Positions 1-8,754 are shown, numbered from the stretch's first letter. The stretch is DNA of 64,000 bases from Chloroflexota bacterium (GCA_013112575.1 JABFGG010000001.1:612104-676103), one strand, 5' to 3'. Translations and numbers: made by a program. The notes: a model not told the origin generated them from the letters alone.

Positions 1-915
1 GACGATCTCAAATATGTTGCGGTAAGAATTGACAAGCGTATCGCTGGCGCGGTCGAAGACCGGAGACGCCGACCATGGTGTGGCTGTGGGGGTCGGGGTG
101 GGCGTGGGGGTTGGCGTGGGAGTGGATGTGGCGGTGGGGACAAAGTCAGGCAGCTCTGGCTGTAGGGTAACGGTGATGGTCGAGAAGGCGGCGCGTCCCT
201 CCAGGAAGTTAATGCGTCCTTTGATCTCCTCGATCTCTTGTTCGATACCGGCGAGTTCGGCATTGACCTCCAGGGCTTCCTGCACGGTCTTGGCCTGGTC
301 GAGGAATTCGCGGATGCGGGCACTGGTGGCTTCCAGGTTACGCAAACGCGACTCGAGGTCAACGAATTCCTGAGTGACGTCTTCGCCGGAAGCCTGCTCA
401 TCCAACACTTCAACGGCAATGCCACGCAGGCGGCGCAAGGCGTTCTCGAACTGGTACACGGGCACGGAGAAGGTGACGGTGGCGTGTTTGTAGTTCTCGC
501 CGTACCAGTCCTGGAACCACTCGCGGGAGCTGACGATGTAGCCGCCGTTATCGGCGATGATCTGCGTGAGGCGGTCGATGGCCGTTTCCGTTTCGGCGAC
601 CATCAAAATAATTTCGGCGTTCTTGATGATCTTGCGATCCGCGCCAGGGATGGTGCCCACGATGGTTTCGGCGTCGGTGCGCACCACGGCGTTTGTGTCG
701 TCTGGTGATTCCTGGGCAGGTTCGGCTTCAGCCTCAAAGCCTATAACTTCTTCCATTGGCTCTTCGGCGGCAGGCTCATCCATTTCCGCGGGAACTTCGA
801 CCTCAACCACGGATAAGTCAGGTTCGAAAGTGGCCGCTCCCGCGCCGCCGCAAGCAGCCAACAATAAGGCCATAAGCAGCAGGGGGAGTAGGGTAAAGGG
901 TGATCGGTTCTTCAT
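1..915 (-). CDS. DUF4349-family lipoprotein (partial, C-terminus off the left edge)
   Basis: The frame is open from an ATG at 915 to the window edge, about 305 codons. Residues 1-22 form a lipoprotein signal peptide ending LLLAAC, so the mature protein should be anchored on the outer face of the membrane. The middle part (about 105-240) has the DUF4349 pattern: a strand segment around DRKIIKNAEI, then NGGYIVSS, then a heptad-like coiled coil with EQEIEEIKGRINFLEG and a final STITVTL strand. A Thr-Pro repeat linker follows and accounts for the GTG/GGG-rich run at 78-131. A perfect Shine-Dalgarno (ACCTCCTT on the plus strand, 921-928) sets the start. DUF4349 members usually end in a transmembrane helix, which would lie outside the window. 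The molecular function is unknown. Confidence 0.85.
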   Translation of the reverse strand, partial: MKNRSPFTLLPLLLMALLLAACGGAGAATFEPDLSVVEVEVPAEMDEPAAEEPMEEVIGFEAEAEPAQESPDDTNAVVRTDAETIVGTIPGADRKIIKNAEIILMVAETETAIDRLTQIIADNGGYIVSSREWFQDWYGENYKHATVTFSVPVYQFENALRRLRGIAVEVLDEQASGEDVTQEFVDLESRLRNLEATSARIREFLDQAKTVQEALEVNAELAGIEQEIEEIKGRINFLEGRAAFSTITVTLQPELPDFVPTATSTPTPTPTPTPTPTATPWSASPVFDRASDTLVNSYRNIFEIV

Positions 916-982
916 GAAATACCTCCTTGTATGGTATTTGGCGTGTGTGCCAAAGACGCTGGGAGGTGGGGTTTGGTTCCCG

Positions 983-1028
983 ACTCAACCGCTAAGCGGT
1001 TGAGTTTTTAAGTTTGCTGCGCAAACTT
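983..1028. repeat. Two adjacent GC-closed triloop hairpins
   Basis: The first is a perfect 10-bp inverted repeat (ACTCAACCGC at 983-992, loop TAA, right arm 996-1005) followed by TTTT. The second is a perfect 8-bp repeat (AAGTTTGC at 1010-1017, loop TGC, right arm 1021-1028). Both stems close with GC-NNN-GC. They lie upstream of the minus-strand gene starting at 915, so they are not an obvious terminator of it. They look like small dispersed palindromes. Confidence 0.6.
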
Positions 1029-1109
1029 TATGACTTACGAAGGTATTGTGTGCATCACCTTCAGGAAGTGCCCGAAATCTTGGTTTGCTTTTTCTGTTTC
1101 TGCTTAGGG

Positions 1110-1124
1110 TTTTGCATAGCAAAA
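1110..1124. repeat. GC-closed triloop hairpin
   Basis: TTTTGC at 1110-1115, loop ATA, GCAAAA at 1119-1124. It has the same geometry as the two hairpins at 983-1028. Confidence 0.5.
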
Positions 1125-1347
1125 TCTACGAATATTAAGAAGTCCAAAGTCATCTACATTTCCTGATAACTTTTTTGGCGATTCCCTCGTTATACAAGTG
1201 ATAGAATTCACATTGTTTTGTGAAGGCACGAGCCCAACCAGAGAGAGATTGCGCTTGGTACTCCACACTACGAACGTTGTAGCCAGGGTTTTCAAGTAGA
1301 TAGTTTCCCGAGAAGTTTGCATGGGCTTTGTTCCTTCGAGGAGGAAT

Positions 1348-2442
1348 ATGATGCTCAAGCGCTTGTTTACCCCCCTGGGCTTCCCATTAATTATCATCAT
1401 CTTCATAATAGCCGGCTGTTCCGGCGCGGTCCCGTCAGAGGGGACGCACGTATGGATCGATGTGCCCATCGATGGACTGACCATTCCCGTGGATCAGCCC
1501 ATCCACATTGAGGGCCATGCCGCCAGTTCGGAGGGTTTGGCACAAGTAGAGATATGGATCGATGGGGCCTTGACCCACAGCATTGACACTACCAGTGTGG
1601 CGGACGAATTGGTCTACTACAACCATTCATGGACACCCCCCGGGATGGGCCATTACACGATCCAGGCGATGGCCATCGGCGCTTCCGGTACGGCCAGTGA
1701 AGCGGATTTCGTGCGTGTGCTGGTGGGGGACGTGGTCTCACCAACCCCTGTTGATGAAGAAGATGCGGATAAAGAGCCGACACCCACGCCAACTGAAGTA
1801 GTGGAAGAAGAAATGCCAGCCACAACCGTTGAACTGTGGGTGGAACCGGCGGAAGTGCAGGCCGGGGAATGTGCCAATATCTACTGGCGGGTAGAGAACG
1901 CCCAGTCGGTCAGATTAGGCAATTCGGAAGTGCCTGCTGAAGGACACTATGAAGCCTGCCACTGCAGCAACGAACTCTACCGGCTGACCGTGACTGACCT
2001 GGATGGCGCAGAAGAAGAGCACCAGGCCATCATCCAGGTGACGGGCTCGTGTGATGCTGCCCCTGAAGAAGGCGAGGAGCCGCCCCCTGACGACAGCGAC
2101 CCGCCTCCCCCCAGTACTGATACAACAGCCCCACCCGCTCCCACACTCAATAGTCCCTCGAATGGGTCCGACCTGGGCTGTGTGAGCAGCACGGCCCTGA
2201 GTTGGAGCGCGGTTTCTGACGAAAGTGGCATTGCTGAGTATCGCATTGAAGTGCAGCGGCATGCCGGGGATAACAACTGGAGTACAGCACCTGGCACCCC
2301 ACTTAGCGGCCTTGGTTCCACAAGCACGAGCATCAGCGTGGAATGTGGCTGGACCTACCGCTGGCGCGTGCAGGCTGTTGATGGCGCGGGTAACGTGGGG
2401 GCCTGGTCCGGCTGGTTCCAATTTAACGTACCTTTGATCTAG
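1348..2442 (+). CDS. Ig-like / fibronectin-type lipoprotein
   Basis: A 364-residue exported lipoprotein. The signal peptide has a long IIIIIF core and the lipobox IAGC. An Ig-like module (about residues 35-125) contains HVWIDVPIDG and LAQVEIWIDG. An acidic Thr-Pro linker follows. A second beta module (about 150-225) has the AGECANIYWRVENAQSVRL pattern with paired cysteines. The C-terminal FN3-like module (about 255-364) is typical of EYRIEVQR...YRWRVQAVDGAGNVG domains. The start at 1348 was chosen because GAGGAGG lies 6 nt upstream; a frame-consistent ATG at 1321 would push the signal peptide inward. It is followed 10 nt later by the LysM protein and probably co-transcribed with it. Likely surface adhesion or ligand binding; no enzyme motif is visible. 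Confidence 0.85.
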   Translation: MMLKRLFTPLGFPLIIIIFIIAGCSGAVPSEGTHVWIDVPIDGLTIPVDQPIHIEGHAASSEGLAQVEIWIDGALTHSIDTTSVADELVYYNHSWTPPGMGHYTIQAMAIGASGTASEADFVRVLVGDVVSPTPVDEEDADKEPTPTPTEVVEEEMPATTVELWVEPAEVQAGECANIYWRVENAQSVRLGNSEVPAEGHYEACHCSNELYRLTVTDLDGAEEEHQAIIQVTGSCDAAPEEGEEPPPDDSDPPPPSTDTTAPPAPTLNSPSNGSDLGCVSSTALSWSAVSDESGIAEYRIEVQRHAGDNNWSTAPGTPLSGLGSTSTSISVECGWTYRWRVQAVDGAGNVGAWSGWFQFNVPLI

Positions 2443-2452
2443 GAAGATGGCG

Positions 2453-5400
2453 ATGAATAAAAATAAACGTTTTGGTTGTATCCTGATTGCAGTGCTGCTT
2501 GGCGGCGTGCTACTCGTAGCTGCATTTGTGGGTGGCTCACTGGTCTTCACCGGTCAGACAGCAGCGGCATCGCAGCCTCTTGTGTTGATCCACAGCCCGC
2601 TCAATCACGAAGAATTCAATTCTGGCGAGGGGCTCATTATGCATGCCACGGCCCGCTCTAAAGCCAATCTGACCCACATCGAACTGTGGGCAGATAACGA
2701 ACTGGTACACACTGAGCATGCGCCTGAAGGCGAAGCGGCTTCGCCGCTGGTCTTGAGCCGGGGCTGGGAGGCTGCCACCCTGGGTAAACACACCCTGGTG
2801 GTGCGCGCTTTCTCTACCATCGGTGCTGCGGGGCAAGCCAGCGTGGTCGTTAATGTAGTTGAAAGCGATGTGGCCCAACTGACCGCCCCCTACATCGTGC
2901 AAGAAGGGGACACTGTTGAGTCGATCGCTGCTGGTACGGGCATTAGCACGGATGAGTTGATCGAGAACAATCCCGATTTAGGTTCGGGGCTACCTACAGG
3001 TGGGGAAGTGGTAGATATCCCAGTCAGCGATGGGCCATCTGGAAGCGGCCTGCCACCTGTCGATGAACCCGAAGCAGATGATGAAACCCCGCCGGACCCG
3101 CATGGAGAGGCTCCCAGCAGTGGATTTGATTTCCCGCTCCTGATCCTGGAGTTCATCGACCCGGAACCCGAGGAGCTTTACGGGTTGCGCGTTGAGGCGT
3201 TGACCCTGGAAGCGGATGCAGCCTACGAAAGCCTGCATTGTTACGTGAGCATGGCCGAACGCACACCGCAATGGTATCCCGATCGCGATGGTGACCAGAC
3301 CACCGACGAATCCTTTGATCCCCTGGGTGGGACGGCCTGGGACGTGGCCGCGCACCTCTCCAGTTTCTCCGCTCCGCTGTTCCCCTGGCCTTCCAACCAG
3401 GAGTTACCCTTGGAGGTCAACTGTGTGGGTATCACCGGGGGCGGCACGGATGCCGTTGAATTGGGGCAGGTGGCCTTGTCTGTGCCTCCCGAGGATTGGG
3501 ATGGCGTTATCCGTCAGGCGACCAGCAGCGACGGTGAGGGTGGCTTTACTCTCGGCTATCGCATTAGCCAGGAGGAGATCCACTTCCTCGACCTGAATCC
3601 CGACATGGCGCGCCCCACGAATTTGTGGATCGATTACGAACACTCTTTCCTGCACTGGTCTTACCAGCCCAACACCGACCCCGAGCCTGAGGAGCCCATC
3701 GACGGTTTCCTGGTGTTCATCAATGAAACGCTGGTTTTTACCGTGCCTGCGGAGGAGCGCTTTACACCCCTGCCGGATGCCTGGCTGCACCCGCCCTGTG
3801 GCGATGACTACATCATTACCATGCGGGCCTATCATCATCCCTACCCCGAGGGCGACTATTCCTACCCTTCGTCGGGCCTGGAAGTGTCCTCCGGCGAGCT
3901 AGGTGATGAAAGCTGCAACACGGAATTCGTGGTGACCTTCACGCGCCTGACCACCAGCCCTGACCTGCCTGAAGACCCCTGGCCAAACAACTGGGCACAC
4001 GCCGTAGGGCCTATCTATGGGAGCTTTTTTGCCAATGACCAGAGCGTGGACTTTGAGTATCACTACCTGATCCCTGACTTCTCCTATGAAGGCAGCCACC
4101 TGACTTCGGGGGCGGCAGCGCAGGTGGTGGTAGAGGTACCTCCAGAAGAAATCCTCAATGTGGGTTTCAACATCATTGATGAGGAAGATGGGGTGGACGA
4201 ACTGCTGTGCTGGAGCAACAGAACACACCGCTACGATGAATTATTCTACGGCTTCCAGGAATTCGTCACCATCGATCCCGTATGCAACCTGTATTACACC
4301 GTGCAGCACGTGACCGACTCACCCGGCGGGGCCGGAGAGGGCAGCCTGCCCTTGCCCTGGCTGGAGCTGGTGGACGTCACAGTTGCGCCCACAGGTCGTT
4401 TGCAGATCCATCTGCACAACACGGGCACTGCAGCCTGGTCCACCCGCGATATCGAAATCGAGGTCACGCGCCATTCGGGGGAACCGATCGGCACGATCCG
4501 GCGGGGGCTGCAACTGGCGGTTGGCGAAACCATCATCATCGAAGACGTCAACATTGCCCCCGAGCACCCGCAGGATGTGTGTGTGACATTAGATCCAAAT
4601 GACGAAGTGTTGGAACTGTACGAACACACCGATACACGGATACATAACCCTTACTGTTTGCCTTTACCTGATATGACCATCACCGACGCTCGCTTCGATT
4701 CGGTCAGCGACAACCTCTACGTGACGGTGCATAACCGCGGCGAGGAGCCCATCGACTATGCTGATGTGGAAATAGGCATCAACTTCGCGGATGGGGAGAC
4801 GGCTTTGTTGCCTTTTGAAAGCCATTTGGATGGCAGTATGGCGCCATGGGACTCCTACACGCTAAGCTGGCGCAGGGGCACGGTGCTTGACCGGGACAGT
4901 ATGGCCGAGGGCTATACCATCGTGGCCGATCCGCGCGACCGGCTGGCCGAATCTGATGAAGACAACAATGAGTTCGCTATGCGAGGTTCGAATGAGTTGA
5001 GTGTGTACTGGTTTGGGGTGTGCACGCCCTTGTACGTGGATGGCGGCTTGAACGAGGTCACGGCCCATCTGGACATTTACGCCGGGGGGCAGCTGGTGGC
5101 CTCGTTCACGGCACCACGCATCGAATACCGTTCCAGTTGGGAGGATTATGACGGTGAGACCGAATGTTGGTACAGTGACTATCCTATGAGCTACGATCAC
5201 GTCACCCCTTTCTTCGACATCTCTGGGGACGAGTTGTTGGAGATCCATAGCTACGCAGAGCTGGATGCGCCAGGTTCGCGCCTGGATGGTTCGATTGGGG
5301 GAAGTGTGTTGATCGTGTACCCACATGACCTTTCGATGATCGAGCCTTATGGAACATGTGGCAGCCGTACTGGGCCTGGCGCTCACCGACTGGCGACCGA

Positions 5401-5485
5401 CCCAGACCGCACCTTTGGCCAGTTGGGCGACCCGGGCTACGATCCCTGGTTCAGCTACTTTGCGATATGCCAGATCGAGCGGTGA
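2453..5485 (+). CDS. Membrane-anchored LysM and CARDB repeat surface protein
   Basis: About 1010 residues. An N-terminal hydrophobic helix (residues 8-32) can serve as signal or anchor. An Ig-like module follows, related to that of the upstream lipoprotein (ELWADNELVHTEH). A LysM domain lies at about 148-193 (YIVQEGDTVESIAAGTGIS) and could bind peptidoglycan or other glycans. A long central region has no recognised domain. At least two CARDB-type beta modules follow, around residues 640-725 and 740-840, the second ending in the typical LAESDEDNNEF. Start 2453 is preferred over 2447 because the AGGA motif overlapping the previous stop is then 8 nt upstream. Probably the second gene of a two-gene surface-protein operon. 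Confidence 0.8.
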   Translation: MNKNKRFGCILIAVLLGGVLLVAAFVGGSLVFTGQTAAASQPLVLIHSPLNHEEFNSGEGLIMHATARSKANLTHIELWADNELVHTEHAPEGEAASPLVLSRGWEAATLGKHTLVVRAFSTIGAAGQASVVVNVVESDVAQLTAPYIVQEGDTVESIAAGTGISTDELIENNPDLGSGLPTGGEVVDIPVSDGPSGSGLPPVDEPEADDETPPDPHGEAPSSGFDFPLLILEFIDPEPEELYGLRVEALTLEADAAYESLHCYVSMAERTPQWYPDRDGDQTTDESFDPLGGTAWDVAAHLSSFSAPLFPWPSNQELPLEVNCVGITGGGTDAVELGQVALSVPPEDWDGVIRQATSSDGEGGFTLGYRISQEEIHFLDLNPDMARPTNLWIDYEHSFLHWSYQPNTDPEPEEPIDGFLVFINETLVFTVPAEERFTPLPDAWLHPPCGDDYIITMRAYHHPYPEGDYSYPSSGLEVSSGELGDESCNTEFVVTFTRLTTSPDLPEDPWPNNWAHAVGPIYGSFFANDQSVDFEYHYLIPDFSYEGSHLTSGAAAQVVVEVPPEEILNVGFNIIDEEDGVDELLCWSNRTHRYDELFYGFQEFVTIDPVCNLYYTVQHVTDSPGGAGEGSLPLPWLELVDVTVAPTGRLQIHLHNTGTAAWSTRDIEIEVTRHSGEPIGTIRRGLQLAVGETIIIEDVNIAPEHPQDVCVTLDPNDEVLELYEHTDTRIHNPYCLPLPDMTITDARFDSVSDNLYVTVHNRGEEPIDYADVEIGINFADGETALLPFESHLDGSMAPWDSYTLSWRRGTVLDRDSMAEGYTIVADPRDRLAESDEDNNEFAMRGSNELSVYWFGVCTPLYVDGGLNEVTAHLDIYAGGQLVASFTAPRIEYRSSWEDYDGETECWYSDYPMSYDHVTPFFDISGDELLEIHSYAELDAPGSRLDGSIGGSVLIVYPHDLSMIEPYGTCGSRTGPGAHRLATDPDRTFGQLGDPGYDPWFSYFAICQIER

Positions 5486-5495
5486 AGTTACCGCG

Positions 5496-5535
5496 CAGGG
5501 CCATTAGGGGGGTGGCCCTGTAGATTTTATTGGGG
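5496..5535 (+). terminator. Rho-independent terminator of the surface-protein operon
   Basis: A perfect 8-bp stem, CAGGGCCA (5496-5503) with TGGCCCTG (5513-5520), and a 9-nt loop, followed by TAGATTTTATT. It starts 10 nt after the stop codon at 5485. Confidence 0.65.
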
Positions 5536-5555
5536 AAGTGTAATAAGGGGGCATA

Positions 5556-5584
5556 CTGACATTATTTCCGTTTGCCTGTACAAT
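5556..5584 (+). promoter_or_regulatory. Sigma-70-type promoter
   Basis: CTGACA at 5556-5561, a 17-nt spacer and TACAAT at 5579-5584, followed 44 nt later by the first of two paralogous small genes. The identical hexamers with the same spacing recur in front of pcrA. Confidence 0.6.
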
Positions 5585-5627
5585 CCCCTGCCTACAAAAA
5601 AGACATGCTTTCAAGCAAGGTTGGAAA

Positions 5628-6050
5628 ATGTACCAAATGCGGGTAAAAGAGATGCGAACAAGATGGAAAGTGTTAGTGGTTATATTGGGTGGTGCAGCCC
5701 TTTGTCTCGCCACACTTCTACTGTCCGCCTTCTCATTAGATAATTATCATTACCCCAATGCTCAAAGAGTCGACGGTTGTGGCACGTCAGGGTTTTCTGA
5801 ATTTTTAAATACACTGCGATTTGATTATTCGAATTGTTATGAGGTTGCAGCTGATCCAGATGATGTAAATACATGGTACAGATCGGCAGGATGGATACAT
5901 TTTGGGAAAGGGGACGGTGGTGGTCTTAGATTGGACATTGGACCATTTTGCTACAGTTTCCAAAAAATCTACATGATAAATGATGTAAAAGACAATTTGC
6001 TTAGCCTCCGCCATTACTTCATTATGTATATAGGTTTATGCACCAGGTAG
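5628..6050 (+). CDS. Small membrane-anchored protein of unknown function, paralogue 1
   Basis: 140 residues, not recognised. A basic N-terminus is followed by one hydrophobic helix (about 13-33), then a soluble domain with four conserved cysteines shared with its neighbour, in the contexts GCGTSG, NCYEVAAD, GPFCYSF and GLC. It is likely exported and disulphide-bonded. The gene at 6057 is a tandem duplicate with near-identical blocks. An internal ATG at 5652 (MRTRWKVL) is conserved in both copies and could be the true start, but similarity also extends upstream of it. The gene is AT-richer than the surrounding genes. No function is proposed. Confidence 0.7.
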   Translation: MYQMRVKEMRTRWKVLVVILGGAALCLATLLLSAFSLDNYHYPNAQRVDGCGTSGFSEFLNTLRFDYSNCYEVAADPDDVNTWYRSAGWIHFGKGDGGGLRLDIGPFCYSFQKIYMINDVKDNLLSLRHYFIMYIGLCTR

Positions 6051-6056
6051 GATTGG

Positions 6057-6497
6057 ATGAGTATCCAAATACGCGGAAAAGAGATGCGAACAAGATGGAA
6101 AGTATTGTTGGTAGTTTTGGGCATTGCTGCTCTTTGTTCTGCCACACTTCTCCTCTCAGTGATTTCACTAGATAATTACCATTATCCAAACGCCGAACGA
6201 ATCGCGGGGTGTGGGACGTCAGGAGTTTCTGAATTATCGTATACTCTTCGATTTAACCATTCAAATTGTTATGAGGTGGCAGCTGATTGGGATGTTGTAC
6301 ACTCATGGTACGAATCAGCAGGATGGATACATACTGGGAAAGGGGACGGAGGTGGTCTTAGATTGGACATTGGACCATTTTGCTACAGCTTTAAAAAACT
6401 ATATTACATCGCTCAACAAGAAGATGATCTGCTAACGCTTTATCATTACTTCGGTACCCATATAGGTTTATGTGGTGTGGATAATAAGAAAGGCTGA
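6057..6497 (+). CDS. Small membrane-anchored protein of unknown function, paralogue 2
   Basis: 146 residues, the downstream copy of a tandem duplication. It shares the N-terminal helix, the four cysteine contexts and the GKGDGGGLRLDIGPFCYSF block with the gene at 5628. It begins 6 nt after that gene's stop, so the two are probably translated from one transcript. The alternative conserved start is the ATG at 6084. Divergence is concentrated in the central and C-terminal parts. No known domain was recognised. Confidence 0.7.
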   Translation: MSIQIRGKEMRTRWKVLLVVLGIAALCSATLLLSVISLDNYHYPNAERIAGCGTSGVSELSYTLRFNHSNCYEVAADWDVVHSWYESAGWIHTGKGDGGGLRLDIGPFCYSFKKLYYIAQQEDDLLTLYHYFGTHIGLCGVDNKKG

Positions 6498-6541
6498 GTT
6501 TTAGCTTAACGTCCTAACTTCTCTAAATCTAGAGCACAATC

Positions 6542-6570
6542 CTGACATTTGTTCTAATATCAATTACAAT
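6542..6570 (+). promoter_or_regulatory. Promoter of pcrA giving a leaderless or near-leaderless mRNA
   Basis: CTGACA at 6542-6547, a 17-nt spacer and TACAAT at 6565-6570. The pcrA ATG at 6580 begins only 10 nt after the end of the -10 box, so transcription should start within a few bases of the start codon. No Shine-Dalgarno sequence is present, which fits. Confidence 0.65.
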
Positions 6571-6579
6571 CCCACCCGT

Positions 6580-8754
6580 ATGGACCTCCTGGCAGGATTA
6601 AACTCCCAACAACAACAGGCGCTCAGCGCGGGCCTAGGACCGGTGCTGGTGCTGGCCGGACCTGGCTCGGGCAAGACGCGTGTGCTCACACACCGCATCG
6701 CTTATCTCGTCGGGCACCTGGCGGTGCGACCCTACAACATCCTGGCGGTGACCTTTACCAACAAGGCAGCCCGCGAGATGGAAAGCCGCGTTGAGGAGCT
6801 GCTAGGCTCGCGGCCCAATGGTTTATGGCTGGGCACCTTCCACAGCGTGTGTGCCCGCATCCTGCGGCGTGAGGCCGACAAGCTGCCCTTCGATAACAAC
6901 TTTGTGATCTTTGACGATGACGACCAGCGCGGCCTGGTCAAACGTGCCATCCGCGACCTGGATCTGGACGAAAAACAATACCGCCCCCACACCGTACACA
7001 ACAGCATCTCGCGCGCCAAGAACGAACTGATTCTGGCCGACGACTTCCCGGTGCAGACCTATCGCGATGAGGTCGTGCAGCGCGTGTTTGCACGTTACCA
7101 GGAATTGCTGTTGACCAGCAACGCCGTGGACTTCGATGACCTGCTGCTGTGGACGGCCATGCTGTTGGAAGAGAACGAGGAAGTACGCCAGAAATACGCG
7201 CGGCGATTCGAGCACGTGCTGGTGGACGAATTCCAGGACACCAACATGGCGCAGTACACGCTGCTCAAGCACCTGGCTTCCTTCCATAACAACATCTTCG
7301 TGGTGGGTGACGTGGACCAGTCCATCTATCGCTGGCGCGGGGCCGATTACCGCAACGTGATCCGTTTTGAGAACGACTACCCCGACGCGCAAGTGATCCT
7401 TCTGGAGCAGAACTACCGCTCGACGCAGACCATCCTGGACGCGGCTATGGCAGTGATCGACCGCAACCCTAACCGCACGGCCAAGAGCCTGTTCACCGAC
7501 CGGGCCGGGGGTGAGAAGATCGAATTGCAGGAACTGTTCGACGGGCGTGAAGAGGGCACCTTTATCGTCAATACGATTGCCACCAATGTGCAGTTGGAAG
7601 GACGCGAGCCGGGCGAGTACGCCGTGATGTACCGCACCAATGCCCAGTCGCGCCAGATCGAAGAGGCCTTTTTGCAGGCCAACCTGCCCTACAAGCTGGT
7701 GGGCGCGCAGCGCTTTTATGGCCGCCGAGAGGTCAAGGACGTGCTGGCCTACTTGCGGCTGGTGCACAATCCCAACGACGAAGCCAGCCTGGGGCGTGTG
7801 ATCAACACCCCCACGCGGCGCATCGGGGCCAAGACACAAGCCGCCCTGCGCACGCTGGCCGTCAACGAGAACATCAGCATGGGCACGGCTTTGCTCAATT
7901 TAGCGAAGGGCGACAAGAGCGATTACATCGGGGCTTTCAGTAAAGGGGCGGGCCAGGCGCTGGCCGTTTTCGGACAGATGCTGGCGGGCTGGCGCGAGAA
8001 GGTCGTGGAAGTGTCCCCGCTGAAACTGATGGATGCCATCCTAAGCGACATCGATTATCAACACTACCTCGACGACGGCACCGAAGAGGGTGTGGACCGT
8101 TGGGAGAACGTGCTGGAATTGCGACGGCTGGCAGCAGAATACAACGAGCGCGGCCTTGGTGAATTTTTGGAAGAATTGGCATTGGTATCCGACCAGGATA
8201 CGGTGGATGCTGACGCCAACGTGCCCACGTTGCTGACCCTGCATGCCGCCAAGGGGCTGGAGTTCCCGGTGGTGATCATCACCGGCCTGGAAGACGGCAC
8301 ACTGCCCCACATCCGCTCCTTTGATGACCCCGAGGGTATGGCCGAGGAACGCCGCCTGTTCTACGTGGGCATCACGCGGGCCAAAGACAAACTCTACATG
8401 ACCCATGCCCAAAACCGCAGTTCTTACGGCTACCAGGAACCGACCGATCCCTCGCGCTTTCTGGAAGATATTCCCGATGAATTGGTGGAGGGGGGCAACG
8501 CGGCGCGCGTGACGGGGCGGCCCAAGGTCAGCGAGCAGGCCTATGATTGGGATTCACCCGCTTACCAGTCTGCCGAGATATTGCAACCCAGCTACAAGGC
8601 CGGGATGCGCGTGCTGCACCCAACCTGGGACGAGGGCATGGTGCTCAACAGCCGCATCGAAGATGGGGATGAGGTGGTGGACGTGTTCTTCAAAGACCTC
8701 GGCCAAAAAACATTGATTGCTTCTTTAGCACAGTTGGAGATAATTGACGCGTAA
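6580..8754 (+). CDS. pcrA: ATP-dependent DNA helicase UvrD/PcrA
   Basis: 724 residues, full length for this superfamily 1A 3'-5' helicase. It unwinds DNA in repair, replication restart and plasmid replication. The Q-motif is LNSQQQQAL. Walker A is AGPGSGKT (residues 26-33), motif Ia is AVTFTNKAAREM, Walker B is VDEFQDTN (about 215), motif III is GDVDQSIYRWRGA, motif IV is LEQNYRS, motif V is TLHAAKGLEFPVV, and motif VI is EERRLFYVGITRAKD. The C-terminal tail (about 665-724) is the Tudor-like domain that contacts RNA polymerase in PcrA: VLHPTWDEGMVLN...DVFFKDLGQKTL. It stands alone between a promoter and a membrane-protein gene. Confidence 0.96.
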   Translation: MDLLAGLNSQQQQALSAGLGPVLVLAGPGSGKTRVLTHRIAYLVGHLAVRPYNILAVTFTNKAAREMESRVEELLGSRPNGLWLGTFHSVCARILRREADKLPFDNNFVIFDDDDQRGLVKRAIRDLDLDEKQYRPHTVHNSISRAKNELILADDFPVQTYRDEVVQRVFARYQELLLTSNAVDFDDLLLWTAMLLEENEEVRQKYARRFEHVLVDEFQDTNMAQYTLLKHLASFHNNIFVVGDVDQSIYRWRGADYRNVIRFENDYPDAQVILLEQNYRSTQTILDAAMAVIDRNPNRTAKSLFTDRAGGEKIELQELFDGREEGTFIVNTIATNVQLEGREPGEYAVMYRTNAQSRQIEEAFLQANLPYKLVGAQRFYGRREVKDVLAYLRLVHNPNDEASLGRVINTPTRRIGAKTQAALRTLAVNENISMGTALLNLAKGDKSDYIGAFSKGAGQALAVFGQMLAGWREKVVEVSPLKLMDAILSDIDYQHYLDDGTEEGVDRWENVLELRRLAAEYNERGLGEFLEELALVSDQDTVDADANVPTLLTLHAAKGLEFPVVIITGLEDGTLPHIRSFDDPEGMAEERRLFYVGITRAKDKLYMTHAQNRSSYGYQEPTDPSRFLEDIPDELVEGGNAARVTGRPKVSEQAYDWDSPAYQSAEILQPSYKAGMRVLHPTWDEGMVLNSRIEDGDEVVDVFFKDLGQKTLIASLAQLEIIDA

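Larger units (their letters stand above)
916..1347. other. Gene-free divergent intergenic region
   Basis: This stretch lies between the divergent lipoprotein genes at 915 and 1348. It holds three short triloop hairpins, listed separately. An imperfect regulatory-looking inverted repeat, TTCACA-N6-TGTGAA, lies at 1207-1224. Both flanking promoters must lie here, but no convincing -35/-10 pair was found. A reverse-strand reading frame from 1104 to 1484 has atypical composition and overlaps the next gene, so I do not regard it as coding. Confidence 0.5.

Noticed and set aside
78..131. GTG/GGG-rich tandem-looking run, possible microsatellite or CRISPR-like repeat
   Set aside because: It simply encodes the Thr-Pro linker of the DUF4349 lipoprotein on the other strand; no spacers.
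1207..1224. TTCACA-N6-TGTGAA as a CRP-type site
   Set aside because: Half-sites are in the reverse order to the CRP consensus TGTGA-N6-TCACA, and no promoter was found beside it.
1104..1484. Reverse-strand ORF of 126 codons overlapping the Ig-like lipoprotein start
   Set aside because: Composition is not protein-like, no Shine-Dalgarno, and it overlaps a well-supported lipoprotein gene with signal peptide and lipobox.
6823..7839. 338-codon ORF antisense to pcrA
   Set aside because: A shadow of the GC-rich third codon positions of pcrA; His/Val-rich with no recognisable domain or start signal.
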